NCBI GenBank assembly: GCA_003755025.1
Contig: RJVL01000005.1
Span: forward strand, 170,692-234,691
DNA length: 64,000 nucleotides
DNA from: Diaphorobacter nitroreducens
Lineage (GTDB): Bacteria; Pseudomonadota; Gammaproteobacteria; Burkholderiales; Burkholderiaceae_C
Direction of reading: 5' to 3'
Numbering within the stretch: the first letter of the stretch is position 1; every line of letters starts with the position of its first letter. Under the pieces are notes generated by a model, which saw only the letters and a list, made by a program, of their open reading frames with translations, did not search any database and was not told the DNA's origin. The translations under genes and the position numbers were made by a program. Positions 36,117 to 44,682 of this stretch are shown piece by piece.

Positions 36117-36227
36117 ATGACCACGCCGGAGCAAAGAAAGTCCAACCTGCGCATGGCGCTGATCCTGGCGTCGGTGGCGGCGGTGTTCTTCATCGGCTTC
36201 ATGGTGAAGATCGCCTGGCTGCATTGA
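36117..36227 (+). CDS. Small cytochrome oxidase assembly membrane protein (36 aa)
   Basis: 36 codons, one transmembrane helix (about residues 12-31) after a short charged start MTTPEQRKSNLRMALILASV. It lies 17 bp after ctaD and 15 bp before cox11, on the same strand, preceded by GGGAG. Small ORFs of exactly this kind, annotated as cytochrome oxidase small assembly protein, occur between ctaD and cox11 in many Burkholderiales. Too short for automatic ORF calling, but the spacing makes it convincing. Confidence 0.75.
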   Translation: MTTPEQRKSNLRMALILASVAAVFFIGFMVKIAWLH

Positions 36228-36242
36228 CGAAAGGGCGGGACC

Positions 36243-36863
36243 ATGGGTGCGCGTAGCGAGAACCTGAAGATGGTGGGCAAGCTGGCCGTGGTGACGGTCG
36301 GCATGTTCGCCTTCGGCTACGTGCTGATCCCGATCTACAAGCACATTTGCGAGATGACGGGCATCAACATCTTGTCGCTGTCGGAGCGGCAGGTGCCCGG
36401 CAACGGCACGGCCGGCCGCAACGCCCAGGTGCCCGCCAACAGCCAGGTGGACAAGACCCGCCTCATCACTGTGGAGTTCGATGCGAACGCACGTGGTCCG
36501 TGGCAGTTCCGGCCCGCGCAGCGCTCCGTGCAGGTGCACCCGGGCGAACTGGCCACCGTGATGTACGAGTTCCAGAACGTGCAGGACCGCCGCATGGCTG
36601 CGCAGGCCATCCCCAGCTATGCGCCGCGCCAGGCGGCCGCCCACTTCACCAAGCTGGAGTGCTTCTGCTTCAACCAATACACCCTGGAGCCCGGCGAGAA
36701 GAAGGAATGGCCCGTGGCCTTCGTGATCGACCCGCGCCTGTCGAAGGACGTCACCACGATCACGCTGTCCTACACCTTCTTCGAAGTCGGCGGCAAGACG
36801 CCGGCCGCGCCCCAGTCCACGGCCGCCGCACTGCCGGCGACTTCCGCGGAGGCCGGTTCATGA
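36243..36863 (+). CDS. ctaG: Cytochrome c oxidase assembly protein Cox11
   Basis: 206 residues. N-terminal membrane anchor (about 12-33) with a periplasmic Ig-like copper-binding domain. The copper site CFCF (C140, C142) in KLECFCFNQYTLEPGEKKEW is intact. Delivers Cu to the Cu-B site of subunit I. The last four bases (ATGA) overlap the next gene's start. Confidence 0.94.
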   Translation: MGARSENLKMVGKLAVVTVGMFAFGYVLIPIYKHICEMTGINILSLSERQVPGNGTAGRNAQVPANSQVDKTRLITVEFDANARGPWQFRPAQRSVQVHPGELATVMYEFQNVQDRRMAAQAIPSYAPRQAAAHFTKLECFCFNQYTLEPGEKKEWPVAFVIDPRLSKDVTTITLSYTFFEVGGKTPAAPQSTAAALPATSAEAGS

Positions 36864-37069
36864 GCCCCACGCCCCCGCGTCCGCCGCGCAAGGGATCGCT
36901 GTTGCGCACCCTGCGTGCCGTGGCATGGTCGCTGATCGGATTGCGCAAGGGGGATCAGTACCAGCGCGACCAGGAGACGCTGCAGCCGCTGCACATCGTG
37001 TTCGTGGGATTGGTCGCTCTGTTTGTGCTGGTGCTGCTGCTGATCGGACTGGTGAACTGGATTGCTTGA
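36860..37069 (+). CDS. DUF2970 small membrane protein
   Basis: 69 residues. A Pro/Arg-rich N-terminus, the amphipathic stretch LLRTLRAVAWSLIGLRKGD, then one transmembrane helix at about residues 45-67. DUF2970 proteins are common in this oxidase operon; function unknown. ATGA overlap with cox11 indicates translational coupling. Confidence 0.82.
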   Translation: MSPTPPRPPRKGSLLRTLRAVAWSLIGLRKGDQYQRDQETLQPLHIVFVGLVALFVLVLLLIGLVNWIA

Positions 37070-37131
37070 TGCCTGCCGCCGCTGATAACAACGAGACAAC
37101 CGAGAACTTTGAGAACGAGGAGCTGAAATGA
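37069..37131 (+). CDS. Possible 20-codon micro-ORF between DUF2970 and ctaE
   Basis: ATG 37069 shares its A with the DUF2970 stop and the frame ends TGA 37129-37131, overlapping the ATGA start of ctaE. The peptide is MPAAADNNETTENFENEELK, highly acidic with no hydrophobic part. It could be a coupling relay rather than a functional protein; the coding evidence is only the two overlaps. Confidence 0.35.
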   Translation: MPAAADNNETTENFENEELK

Positions 37132-38009
37132 GTGCATCTACCCACGGCACGACGCCTTACTACTACGTCCCCGCGGAGTCTCGCCACCCCGTGCTGGCGG
37201 CGGCGGGGTTGTTCTTTGTCCTCCTCGGCGCGAGCCAGTGGATCAACGGCCATGACTGGGGCAAGTATTCGCTGGCCTTCGGCCTGGCGTGGTGGATCTT
37301 CGTGCTGTACCAGTGGTTCCGCGATGCCGCGCGCGAGAGCGAGGGCGGGCTGTATGGCCGCAAGATCGACATCTCGTACCGCTGGAGCATGAGCTGGTTC
37401 ATCTTCTCGGAGGTGATGTTCTTCGGCGCTTTCTTCACCGCGCTGTGGTGGGCGCGTGCGCATTCCGTGCCGGCCCTGGGCAGCCTGGACAACGCGCTGC
37501 TGTGGCCCGACTTCAAGGCGGTCTGGCCCAGCCTGGCGGCCGGGGCGACCGCCTCGCCGGCCAACACCGTGGAGCCTTTCCAGACCGTGGGCCCATTCTG
37601 GCTGCCCACCATCAACACCGCGCTGCTGCTGACGTCGGGCGTCACGCTCACCATCGCCCACCACGCGCTGCGCGAAGGCCAGCGCGCCAAGACGATCGGC
37701 TTCATGTGGGTCACGGTGCTGCTGGGCTTCGTGTTCCTGTGCGTGCAGGGCTACGAGTACTTCCACCTCTACACCGACCTGAACCTCAAGCTCACCTCGG
37801 GCGTGTTCGGCTCCACCTTCTTCATGCTCACGGGCTTCCACGGTTTTCACGTGTTCGTGGGCATGCTGATGCTGCTGTTCATCACGCTGCGCCTGCACAG
37901 CGGCCACTTCACGGCCGAGCGCCACTTCGGCTTCGAGGGCGCGGCCTGGTACTGGCACTTCGTGGACGTGGTCTGGCTGGGCCTGTACATCCTGGTGTAT
38001 TGGATGTAA
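37128..38009 (+). CDS. ctaE: Cytochrome c oxidase subunit III
   Basis: 293 residues, seven helices. Family markers include PYYYVPAESRHPVLAAAGLF at the N-terminus, FIFSEVMFFGAFFTALWWAR, and the C-terminal ERHFGFEGAAWYWHFVDVVW. Strong Shine-Dalgarno GAGGAG (about 37116-37122). An intrinsic terminator lies 18 bp after the stop, separating the structural genes from the assembly genes at 38.4 kb. Confidence 0.95.
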   Translation: MSASTHGTTPYYYVPAESRHPVLAAAGLFFVLLGASQWINGHDWGKYSLAFGLAWWIFVLYQWFRDAARESEGGLYGRKIDISYRWSMSWFIFSEVMFFGAFFTALWWARAHSVPALGSLDNALLWPDFKAVWPSLAAGATASPANTVEPFQTVGPFWLPTINTALLLTSGVTLTIAHHALREGQRAKTIGFMWVTVLLGFVFLCVQGYEYFHLYTDLNLKLTSGVFGSTFFMLTGFHGFHVFVGMLMLLFITLRLHSGHFTAERHFGFEGAAWYWHFVDVVWLGLYILVYWM

Positions 38010-38027
38010 TCCCGTCTCCGGATCGGG

Positions 38028-38053
38028 AAAAAGCGCCGCAAGGCGCTTTTTTT
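38028..38053 (+). terminator. Intrinsic terminator of the oxidase structural genes
   Basis: A-rich side, then stem AGCGCC/GGCGCT around a GCAA tetraloop, and seven T (to 38053). Confidence 0.9.
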
Positions 38054-38070
38054 ACGCGGAGGTGGTTGCT

Positions 38071-38168
38071 TCAAAAACAGGAGCTGCCTGCGCTTGATAG
38101 ATAAGCACTTTGGATATAAATACTATTGAAATCCCTGTGCACCAAGCGCAAGGCGCTCACTTTTTTGA
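38071..38168 (+). repeat. Interspersed repeat, copy 8 (compound)
   Basis: First part CAGGAGCTGCCTGCGCTTG; second part ACCAAGCGCAAGGCGCTCAC followed by TTTTTTG, with the same 3' end as copies 3 and 4. It lies downstream of the ctaE terminator and before the DUF2909 stop. Confidence 0.75.
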
Positions 38169-38186
38169 TGGCCATCGGCGTGCGCC

Positions 38187-38411
38187 TCAGCGCACTGCGG
38201 CGGGCAGCCCGGTTGGCTGGATGTACCCCAGCTTCCAGGCCAGCAGCAGACACAGGAACAGCACGATGGACAGCCCCACGCGCAGCCCCAGCGCGCGGGC
38301 CATGCGCTTGCCCTGCTGCCGGTCGTCGCCCTTGCCGCGCATCATGAAAAACAGCGCCGAGCCCAGGCTTGCGATGATGGCGAGAAACGCCAATGCCACC
38401 AAAATCTTCAT
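38187..38411 (-). CDS. Twin-transmembrane protein (DUF2909)
   Basis: 74 residues with two helices (about 2-22 and 44-64) and a basic loop (MRGKGDDRQQGKRMARALGL). DUF2909 members are often found next to SURF1 and oxidase genes. ATG 38411 is only 15 bp from the divergent SURF1 start, so at least one of the two promoters must lie inside the other gene. Confidence 0.82.
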   Translation of the reverse strand: MKILVALAFLAIIASLGSALFFMMRGKGDDRQQGKRMARALGLRVGLSIVLFLCLLLAWKLGYIQPTGLPAAVR

Positions 38412-38426
38412 GAGGCCCATTATCCG

Positions 38427-39203
38427 GTGAACCCTGCCCGACAACCCTTCGGCCTGCGCTTCTGGCTGGTGACCCTCGCGGCGCTGGTCGCCATGGTGGT
38501 GACCGCGTCCCTGGGCCGCTGGCAGCTATCGCGTGCCGCGCAGAAGACCGCGCTGCAGGCGGCCATGGACGAACGCCAGTCCCGCGCACCGCTGCAGGGT
38601 GCCGAACTGGCACAGGCGCTGCAGTCGGCATCGCAGGAGGCCACCGCGCCGCTGCTGCACCGCCGCGCCGAGCTGCGCGGCCAGTGGCTCCCCGAGGCCA
38701 CGGTGTTCCTGGAGAACCGCCAGATGTACGGCCGTCCGGGCTTTTTCGTGTTCACGCCCCTGCAACTGGCGGACAGCCCGCGCGTGGTGCTGGTACAGCG
38801 CGGCTGGGCGCCGCGCAACTTCCTGGAGCGCACGCGCCTGCCGGAGATCACCACCCCTGCCGGACCAGTGCAGTTGGAGGGGCGGCTCGCCGGCCCGCCG
38901 GCGCGGTTGTATGAGTTCGCACCCACCGCCCAGGGCGAGGGGTCTTCGCGCATCCGGCAGAATCTGGACCTGGCCGCCTATGGGGCCGAGACCGGCCTGG
39001 CGCTGGCGCCCCTGACCGTCGTGCAGACCGGCGCCGCCAGCGACGGGCTGCAGCGCGACTGGGCGCCCATCGACAGCGGCGTCGACAAGCATTACGGCTA
39101 CGCATTCCAATGGTTCGGGCTTTGCGGCCTGGTGGCAATCCTCTATGTCTGGTTCCAATTCGTCCGACGCTTCCTTCGCCCAGGCCGCCAGCGTGGTGCC
39201 TGA
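38427..39203 (+). CDS. SURF1 family oxidase assembly protein
   Basis: 258 residues. Two flanking transmembrane helices (about 8-28 and 230-250) enclose a periplasmic domain. Blocks: LGRWQLSRAAQKTALQAAMD, RAELRGQWLPEATVFLENRQ and PRVVLVQRGWAPRNFLERTR. Helps heme a insertion. Start is GTG 38427; no Shine-Dalgarno is evident directly before it and a CATTAT hexamer sits 4-9 bases upstream, raising the possibility of a leaderless start. Overlaps the following gene by 59 bp. Confidence 0.9.
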   Translation: MNPARQPFGLRFWLVTLAALVAMVVTASLGRWQLSRAAQKTALQAAMDERQSRAPLQGAELAQALQSASQEATAPLLHRRAELRGQWLPEATVFLENRQMYGRPGFFVFTPLQLADSPRVVLVQRGWAPRNFLERTRLPEITTPAGPVQLEGRLAGPPARLYEFAPTAQGEGSSRIRQNLDLAAYGAETGLALAPLTVVQTGAASDGLQRDWAPIDSGVDKHYGYAFQWFGLCGLVAILYVWFQFVRRFLRPGRQRGA

Positions 39204-39894
39204 GACCGGCGGCCAGCAGCCGCTGGGCCTCACGGTGCACAGCCTGCCCCAGGCGGGCGATGCCATGGCGGCGCTGCAGCGCTCGCGCAGCGGCCGCTGG
39301 CAGATGCTGGGGCTGTTGCTGGTGTGCGCGGCGCCCGTGATCGCTTCGTACTTCACCTATTACGTGCTGCGTCCCGAGGGCCGGCGCAACTTTGGTGAGC
39401 TCATCGAACCCCAGCGCGCCTTGCCCGCGCAGGCCGCAGCCACCGCATTGGACGGCACGGCGCATACGCTGGGCGAGCTGCGTGGCCAGTGGCTGCTGGT
39501 GAGCGTGGCACCCGGCGCCTGCGACGACGGCTGCCGCAACAACCTGTACCTGCAGCGCCAGTTGCGCGAAACCATGGGCCGCGAGAAGGAGCGCATGGAC
39601 TGGGTCTGGCTGGTGTCCGACGGCGCCGTGCCCCCGGCGGAGATCGCCCCCGGCCTGCAGGGCGCCACCGTGCGCCGCGTGGATGCCGCCACCTTGGCCA
39701 CCTGGCTGCAACCCGCGCCCGGCCATACGCTGGAAGAACACCTGTACGTCGTGGACCCGCAGGGCCACTGGATGATGCGCTTTCCCGCGCGGCTGGACCG
39801 CGCTGGCGCGGCCAAGGCCAAGCGCGACCTGGACCGGCTGCTGCGCGCCTCAGCATCATGGGACCAGCCGGGCCGCTTGCAGGAGGCCCCGTGA
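39145..39894 (+). CDS. SCO/thioredoxin-like membrane protein of the oxidase cluster
   Basis: 249 residues. One membrane helix at about residues 51-73, then a thioredoxin-like periplasmic domain with GELRGQWLLVSVAPGACDDGC; the cysteine pair CDDGC is spaced CxxxC, like the CPDVC of SCO copper chaperones. It therefore probably serves redox or copper handling during oxidase assembly. The start overlaps SURF1 by 59 bp and its stop overlaps ctaA by 4 bp (GTGA). Confidence 0.8.
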   Translation: MSGSNSSDASFAQAASVVPETGGQQPLGLTVHSLPQAGDAMAALQRSRSGRWQMLGLLLVCAAPVIASYFTYYVLRPEGRRNFGELIEPQRALPAQAAATALDGTAHTLGELRGQWLLVSVAPGACDDGCRNNLYLQRQLRETMGREKERMDWVWLVSDGAVPPAEIAPGLQGATVRRVDAATLATWLQPAPGHTLEEHLYVVDPQGHWMMRFPARLDRAGAAKAKRDLDRLLRASASWDQPGRLQEAP

Positions 39895-41090
39895 CGGACA
39901 TGCAGCCGCTGTACGACCTGGCGCCGGCCCTCGAGCTGATGGCCCTGGGCATCGTGATCGCCCTGGGCCCGCTGGCCTGGGTGTGGTGGCGCGGGCGGGG
40001 CGGCACACCGGTGCGGCGCCTGCAGGCGCTCACCGTGCTCACGCTGTTCCTTACCTTCGACCTGGTGCTGTTCGGCGCCTTCACGCGTCTGACGGACTCC
40101 GGCCTGGGCTGCCCTGACTGGCCGGGCTGCTACGGCAACGCTAGCCCGGTGGGCGCGCGTGCGGAGATCTCCGCCGCGCAGGAAGCCATGCCTACCGGCC
40201 CCGTCACCCACGGCAAGGCCTGGGTGGAGATGATCCACCGTTACCTTGCCACCGGCGTGGGCGTGCTGATCATCGCGCTCACCGTGGGCGCGTGGCGCCA
40301 GCGCCGCGCAGCCGCACAGTTGCCTCAGTTGGCAGGGGCGGCGCCTGCGCTGAGCCCCTGGTGGCCCACCGCCACGCTGGTGTGGGTGTGCCTGCAGGGC
40401 GCTTTCGGCGCGCTCACCGTGACCATGAAATTGTTCCCCGCCATCGTCACGCTGCACCTCATCGGCGGGCTGGTGCTGTTGGCGCTGCTGTGCGTGCAGG
40501 CCGTGCGCCAGACGCAGATGACGCGGGGCGTGGTGCCCGTGGCGCTGCCATGCGGCCTGCGCTGGCTGCTGGGCGTGACGGCGGCGCTGGTGGCGCTGCA
40601 GGTCGTGCTGGGCGGCTGGGTCAGCACCAACTACGCGGTGCTGGCCTGCACCACCTTTCCGCAGTGCCAGGGCAGCTGGTGGCCCGACATGGCGTTTGCC
40701 GAGGGCTTTCAAGTCTGGCGCGCGCTGGGCCTGCTGCAGGATGGCAGCCACATCAGCTTCGCCGGGCTCACGGCCATCCATTACGTGCACCGGCTCGCGG
40801 CCTACCTGGTGCTGGCGGCGCTGGCGCTGCTGGCCTGGCGCCTGCGCCGCGCGGGCGTGTTGCGCGACCCGGCGCGCTGGCTCGCAGGCCTGGCGCTGCT
40901 GCAGTTTGTCACCGGTCTGTCCAACGTGGTGCTGGACTGGCCGCTGGTGGCCGCCGTGCTGCACACGGGCGGCGCTGCCGCGCTGGTGGTGGTGCTGACC
41001 TGGGCGCTCATGGCCAGCCGCGCCACCGCCGGCGCCACGGCTTCGCAGCCGCGCGCCGGTGCCGATTCCGTCAAGAGAGTTTCCGCATGA
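39891..41090 (+). CDS. ctaA: Heme A synthase (COX15/CtaA)
   Basis: 399 residues, eight helices. Converts heme O to heme A. Features: [13 protein letters not shown] near residue 70, the heme-binding histidine in [14 protein letters not shown], a central SSG-like loop around [20 protein letters not shown], and [13 protein letters not shown]; the second half repeats with [19 protein letters not shown] (39881-39886) precedes GTG 39891; ATG 39900 is an alternative. Overlaps ctaB by four bases (ATGA). Confidence 0.93.
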   Translation: MTDMQPLYDLAPALELMALGIVIALGPLAWVWWRGRGGTPVRRLQALTVLTLFLTFDLVLFGAFTRLTDSGLGCPDWPGCYGNASPVGARAEISAAQEAMPTGPVTHGKAWVEMIHRYLATGVGVLIIALTVGAWRQRRAAAQLPQLAGAAPALSPWWPTATLVWVCLQGAFGALTVTMKLFPAIVTLHLIGGLVLLALLCVQAVRQTQMTRGVVPVALPCGLRWLLGVTAALVALQVVLGGWVSTNYAVLACTTFPQCQGSWWPDMAFAEGFQVWRALGLLQDGSHISFAGLTAIHYVHRLAAYLVLAALALLAWRLRRAGVLRDPARWLAGLALLQFVTGLSNVVLDWPLVAAVLHTGGAAALVVVLTWALMASRATAGATASQPRAGADSVKRVSA

Positions 41091-42001
41091 GTGCCGCTCC
41101 CGCCCCCGCCGCCGCAGCGCCACGCGCTCTGCCGTCGCGGCTGTCCCAGTTCTACGCGCTGACCAAGCCGCGCGTGGTGCAGCTCATCGTGTTCTGCGCC
41201 TTCATCGGCATGGTGCTGGCCGTGCCGGGCATGCCCAGCGGCGCGCAGTGGGCGTTGATGGCCGTGGCCAGCGCGGGCATCTGGCTCGTGGCCGGTGCGG
41301 CGGCGGCGTTCAACTGCATCGTGGAGCAGGGCATCGACGCCAAGATGAAGCGCACGGCCTGGCGCCCCACGGCCAAGGGCGAGCTGTCCAACACGCAGAC
41401 GCTGCTGTTCTCGGCGCTGCTGTGCGCGGCGGGCTCGGCGCTGCTGTACTGGTGGGTGAACCCGCTGACCATGTGGCTGACCTTCGCCACGTTTGTCGGC
41501 TATGCGGTGATCTACACGGTGATCCTCAAGCCGCTCACGCCGCAGAACATCGTGATCGGCGGCGCCAGCGGCGCCATGCCGCCCGTGCTGGGCTGGGCCG
41601 CGATGACTGGCGAGGTGGGCCCCGAGGCACTGATCCTGTTCCTCATCATCTTCCTGTGGACGCCGCCGCATTTCTGGGCACTGGCGCTGTACCGCGTGGA
41701 GGACTATCGCAAGTCCGGCCTGCCCATGCTGCCCGTCACCCACGGCAACGAGTTCACGCGCCTGCAGGTGTTTCTCTATACCTTGATCCTGTTCGCAGGC
41801 TGCCTCATGCCTTTCGTGTACGGTATGAGTTCGTGGATCTACCTTGCAGCCGCCGTGGTGCTGAGCGCGGGCTTTTGCCTGTACGGCTTCCGGCTGTGGC
41901 GCGACTACTCCGACACGCTGGCGCGCAAGACCTTTCGTTTCTCGCTGATCCACCTGAGCCTGCTGTTCGCGGCGCTGCTGGTGGACCACTACCTCCTGTG
42001 A
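41087..42001 (+). CDS. ctaB: Heme O synthase (protoheme IX farnesyltransferase)
   Basis: 304 residues, UbiA superfamily. Adds the farnesyl tail to heme B. Aspartate motifs of the prenyltransferase: [20 protein letters not shown] (the typical N-D-x3-D region with D in DAKM) and the second [19 protein letters not shown]. About nine helices. Directly after ctaA and before SCO. Confidence 0.95.
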   Translation: MSAAPAPAAAAPRALPSRLSQFYALTKPRVVQLIVFCAFIGMVLAVPGMPSGAQWALMAVASAGIWLVAGAAAAFNCIVEQGIDAKMKRTAWRPTAKGELSNTQTLLFSALLCAAGSALLYWWVNPLTMWLTFATFVGYAVIYTVILKPLTPQNIVIGGASGAMPPVLGWAAMTGEVGPEALILFLIIFLWTPPHFWALALYRVEDYRKSGLPMLPVTHGNEFTRLQVFLYTLILFAGCLMPFVYGMSSWIYLAAAVVLSAGFCLYGFRLWRDYSDTLARKTFRFSLIHLSLLFAALLVDHYLL

Positions 42002-42010
42002 AGCAAGCTT

Positions 42011-42622
42011 ATGGATAAACGTGATGCTCTGAAAAAAATAGCTGCTGGCGCTCTCTGGATGGGCGTTGCAGGCACTTTTGCCGCGTGTTCTCCGAAGGCG
42101 CCCAAGTTCCAGGGGGTGGACCTCACGGGCGCCGAGTACGCGCGCGACCTGCAGTTGACCGACCACAACGGCCAGCAGCGCAGCCTCAAGGACTTCACGG
42201 GCAAGGTGGTGGTGGTGTTCTTCGGCTACACGCAATGCCCGGACGTTTGCCCCACGTCGATGTCCGAACTGGCCGACGTCAAGCGCGCCCTGGGCGCGGA
42301 CGGCGACAAGCTGCAAGGCATCTTCGTCAGCGTGGACCCCGAGCGCGACACGCCCGAGGTACTCAAGGCCTACATGGCCAACTTCGATCCCAGCTTCCTC
42401 GCGCTGCGCGGCACGCCCGAGCAACTGGCCGCCGTGGCCAAGGACTTCAAGATCTACTACAAGCGCGTGGAGGGCCAGACCCCCACGAGCTACACCATGG
42501 ACCATTCCGCTGGCAGCTATGTCTACGACCCCGCCGGCCGCCTGCGCGTGTACCACCGCTACGGCAGTGGGGCACAGAGCCTGGCGGCCGACGTGCGCGC
42601 GCTGCTGGACGAAACGCGCTGA
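42011..42622 (+). CDS. SCO family copper chaperone lipoprotein
   Basis: 203 residues. Signal peptide with lipobox AAC at C26, thioredoxin fold with the copper motif CPDVC (C76, C80) and His165 in TMDHSAGS. Inserts Cu into the Cu-A site of subunit II. The first 9-24 residues (KIAAGALWMGVAGTF) are encoded by a copy of the interspersed repeat (42031-42080); see that entry. Last gene of the oxidase assembly cluster, starting 9 bp after ctaB. Confidence 0.92.
   Translation: MDKRDALKKIAAGALWMGVAGTFAACSPKAPKFQGVDLTGAEYARDLQLTDHNGQQRSLKDFTGKVVVVFFGYTQCPDVCPTSMSELADVKRALGADGDKLQGIFVSVDPERDTPEVLKAYMANFDPSFLALRGTPEQLAAVAKDFKIYYKRVEGQTPTSYTMDHSAGSYVYDPAGRLRVYHRYGSGAQSLAADVRALLDETR
42031..42080 (+). repeat. 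Interspersed repeat, copy 9, inside the SCO coding sequence
   Basis: Starts AAATAGCTGCTGGCGCTCTC and ends GTTGCAGGCACTTTTG. From ATA to TTT it is 42 nt, in register with copy 2. Read in the SCO frame it gives IAAGALWMGVAGTF. The canonical element would give an in-frame TGA after GCT; here that position is CTC TGG. Confidence 0.75.
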
Positions 42623-42837
42623 TTCCACGCGCTCCACGCGCCCAGGGGCTGGCGTGTGGCAAAAACCACATTGCCCGTAGGGCCTGAATTGACGTGTGCG
42701 TCACCTTGGGTGGCGATAGGCGCCAGGAGTGCGCCGCGCCTGCCTAGAGTGCACAGTGGCTGGTCGCCAGGCGCATCGACGGTGATGGCGCAGGCGCCGG
42801 CCACGGCCTCAACCTACCGACGCCCTACCGACGCGCC

Positions 42838-44661
42838 ATGGATTCCTTTGCCCCTGCCGCCCGCCCCCGGTCCGAGGACGGCGTGACGCACCCGCCGCCC
42901 CATCGGACCGATGACGCCGCCGACGACAGTGCGGCGGCCTTCCTGCAGCGCATCGGCAGCCTGCGCGCGGGCACGCTGGAGCGCGCTGCCATGGATGCGG
43001 CGCCCGACGGCATCGTGCTGGCCGACCGACAGGGGCGCATCCTCATGGTCAACGCCCCCATGGAGACCATCAGCGGCTACACCAACGCGCAGTTGTGCGG
43101 CCAGTCCATCGACCTGCTGGTGCCGGCGCACGCGCGGCCCGAGCATGGCCAGCATATGCAGCGCTACCACCAGTCTCCCAGCCGCCGGCCCATGGGCATG
43201 GGGCGCGACCTGTGGTTGCAGCGACGCGACGGTAGCCAGGTGCCGGTGGACATCGCCCTCGGCCATTCCTCCGCCCACGGGGGTACGGTGGTGGCTTTTG
43301 TGCGCGACGTCTCCGACCTGCGGCGCCTGGAGGCGCGCATGCACTACCAGGCCACGCACGACACGCTGACCGGTCTGCTCAACCGCTGGAAGTTCGGCCA
43401 GCGGCTGGAACAGGCGATCGCGGAGCAGGCGGTGGCGCAAAGCCCGCCCTTCGCGCTGCTGCTGCTCGATCTGGACGACTTCAAGGCCATCAACGATGGC
43501 TACGGCCATGCCGCCGGCGACCAGGTGCTGCAGGAGGTGGCGCGGCGCCTGCGGGGTGCGCTGGGCACGGGCGACATCCTTGCGCGCCTGGGCGGCGACG
43601 AGTTCACCGTGCTGTTGCCCGGGGTGGCCAGCGCCGCGCAGGCCGAGGGCGTGGCCGCGCGGCTGATGCAGGCGCTGTGCGTGCCCTGTCGCGTGCAGGG
43701 GTTCGAACTGAACTTCGGCGCCAGCATGGGCATCGCGCTGTGCCCTCAGGATGCGGGCGACGCCGCCACGTTGCTGCGCTATGCCGACATGGCCATGTAC
43801 CACGCCAAGCACCGCGGGCGCGCCAACTTCGCGTTCTACGCCCCGTCCATGGGCCGCAAGATGGCCGAGAAGATCCAGTTGCACGACCGGCTCAAGCTGG
43901 CGCTGGCCTACGGCGGGCTGACGCTGCATTACCAGCCGCAGGTCGAGGTGGCCACCAACCGCATGGTGGGTGTGGAGGCCCTGCTGCGCTGGCACGACCC
44001 GCAGCTGGGCGAGGTGTCGCCCGAGCGCTTCGTGCCCGTGGCGGAGGCCACGGGACTGATCCTGGAGTTGGGCGCCTGGGTCATGGCCGCGGCCTGTCGC
44101 CAGATCGCGGCGTGGGAGCGCCAGGGCATGCGTTTGCGCGTGGCAGTGAACCTGTCCGCCCAGCAGCTGCGGCAGACCGACCTCGTCGAGCAGGTGGCGC
44201 GCAACCTGCGCACCCACCATGTCCCGCCCGAGCTGCTGGAACTGGAGGTGACCGAGTCCGAAGCCCTGGCGGACCCCGAGCAGGCCTGCCAGGTGCTGAA
44301 CGAGCTGCGCGCGCTGGGCGTGGCCGTGGCGCTGGACGACTTCGGCACGGGCCACTCGTCGCTGGCCTACCTCAAGCGCCTGCCGGTGTCGCACATCAAG
44401 GTGGACCGGGAATTCATGCGCAACGTGCCTGCCAGCGGAGGCGACACCACGCTGGTGCGCGCCGTGGTCGCGCTGGCGCACACCATGGGGCTGCGGGTCG
44501 TCGTGGAGGGGGTGGAAACGCGCGAGCAGCTGCAGTTCTTGCGCGAGATGCAGTGCGCCTGCTACCAGGGCTGGCTGTTTGCCAAGGCGCTGGCGCCCGA
44601 CGACGTGGCGCTGCTGTACGCGGCCGGTGCCGACGTGGCGGCGGAAGGCGCGCTGGGCTGA
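42838..44661 (+). CDS. PAS-GGDEF-EAL protein (cyclic-di-GMP enzyme)
   Basis: 607 residues. A PAS domain (about residues 45-165) is followed by GGDEF (about 170-335, LARLGGDEFTVLL with RLKLALAYGG linking) and EAL (about 345-600, EALLRWHDP and ELTESEAL-like motif LEVTESEALADP, then DDFGTGHSSLAYLKRLPVSHIKVDREFM). All EAL catalytic motifs and the GGDEF core look intact, so it may both make and degrade c-di-GMP. Soluble, no membrane helices. Preceded by direct repeats CCTACCGACG (42823-42833). Confidence 0.92.
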   Translation: MDSFAPAARPRSEDGVTHPPPHRTDDAADDSAAAFLQRIGSLRAGTLERAAMDAAPDGIVLADRQGRILMVNAPMETISGYTNAQLCGQSIDLLVPAHARPEHGQHMQRYHQSPSRRPMGMGRDLWLQRRDGSQVPVDIALGHSSAHGGTVVAFVRDVSDLRRLEARMHYQATHDTLTGLLNRWKFGQRLEQAIAEQAVAQSPPFALLLLDLDDFKAINDGYGHAAGDQVLQEVARRLRGALGTGDILARLGGDEFTVLLPGVASAAQAEGVAARLMQALCVPCRVQGFELNFGASMGIALCPQDAGDAATLLRYADMAMYHAKHRGRANFAFYAPSMGRKMAEKIQLHDRLKLALAYGGLTLHYQPQVEVATNRMVGVEALLRWHDPQLGEVSPERFVPVAEATGLILELGAWVMAAACRQIAAWERQGMRLRVAVNLSAQQLRQTDLVEQVARNLRTHHVPPELLELEVTESEALADPEQACQVLNELRALGVAVALDDFGTGHSSLAYLKRLPVSHIKVDREFMRNVPASGGDTTLVRAVVALAHTMGLRVVVEGVETREQLQFLREMQCACYQGWLFAKALAPDDVALLYAAGADVAAEGALG

Positions 44662-44682
44662 GGTGCCGGCAGCGACGCTGGC

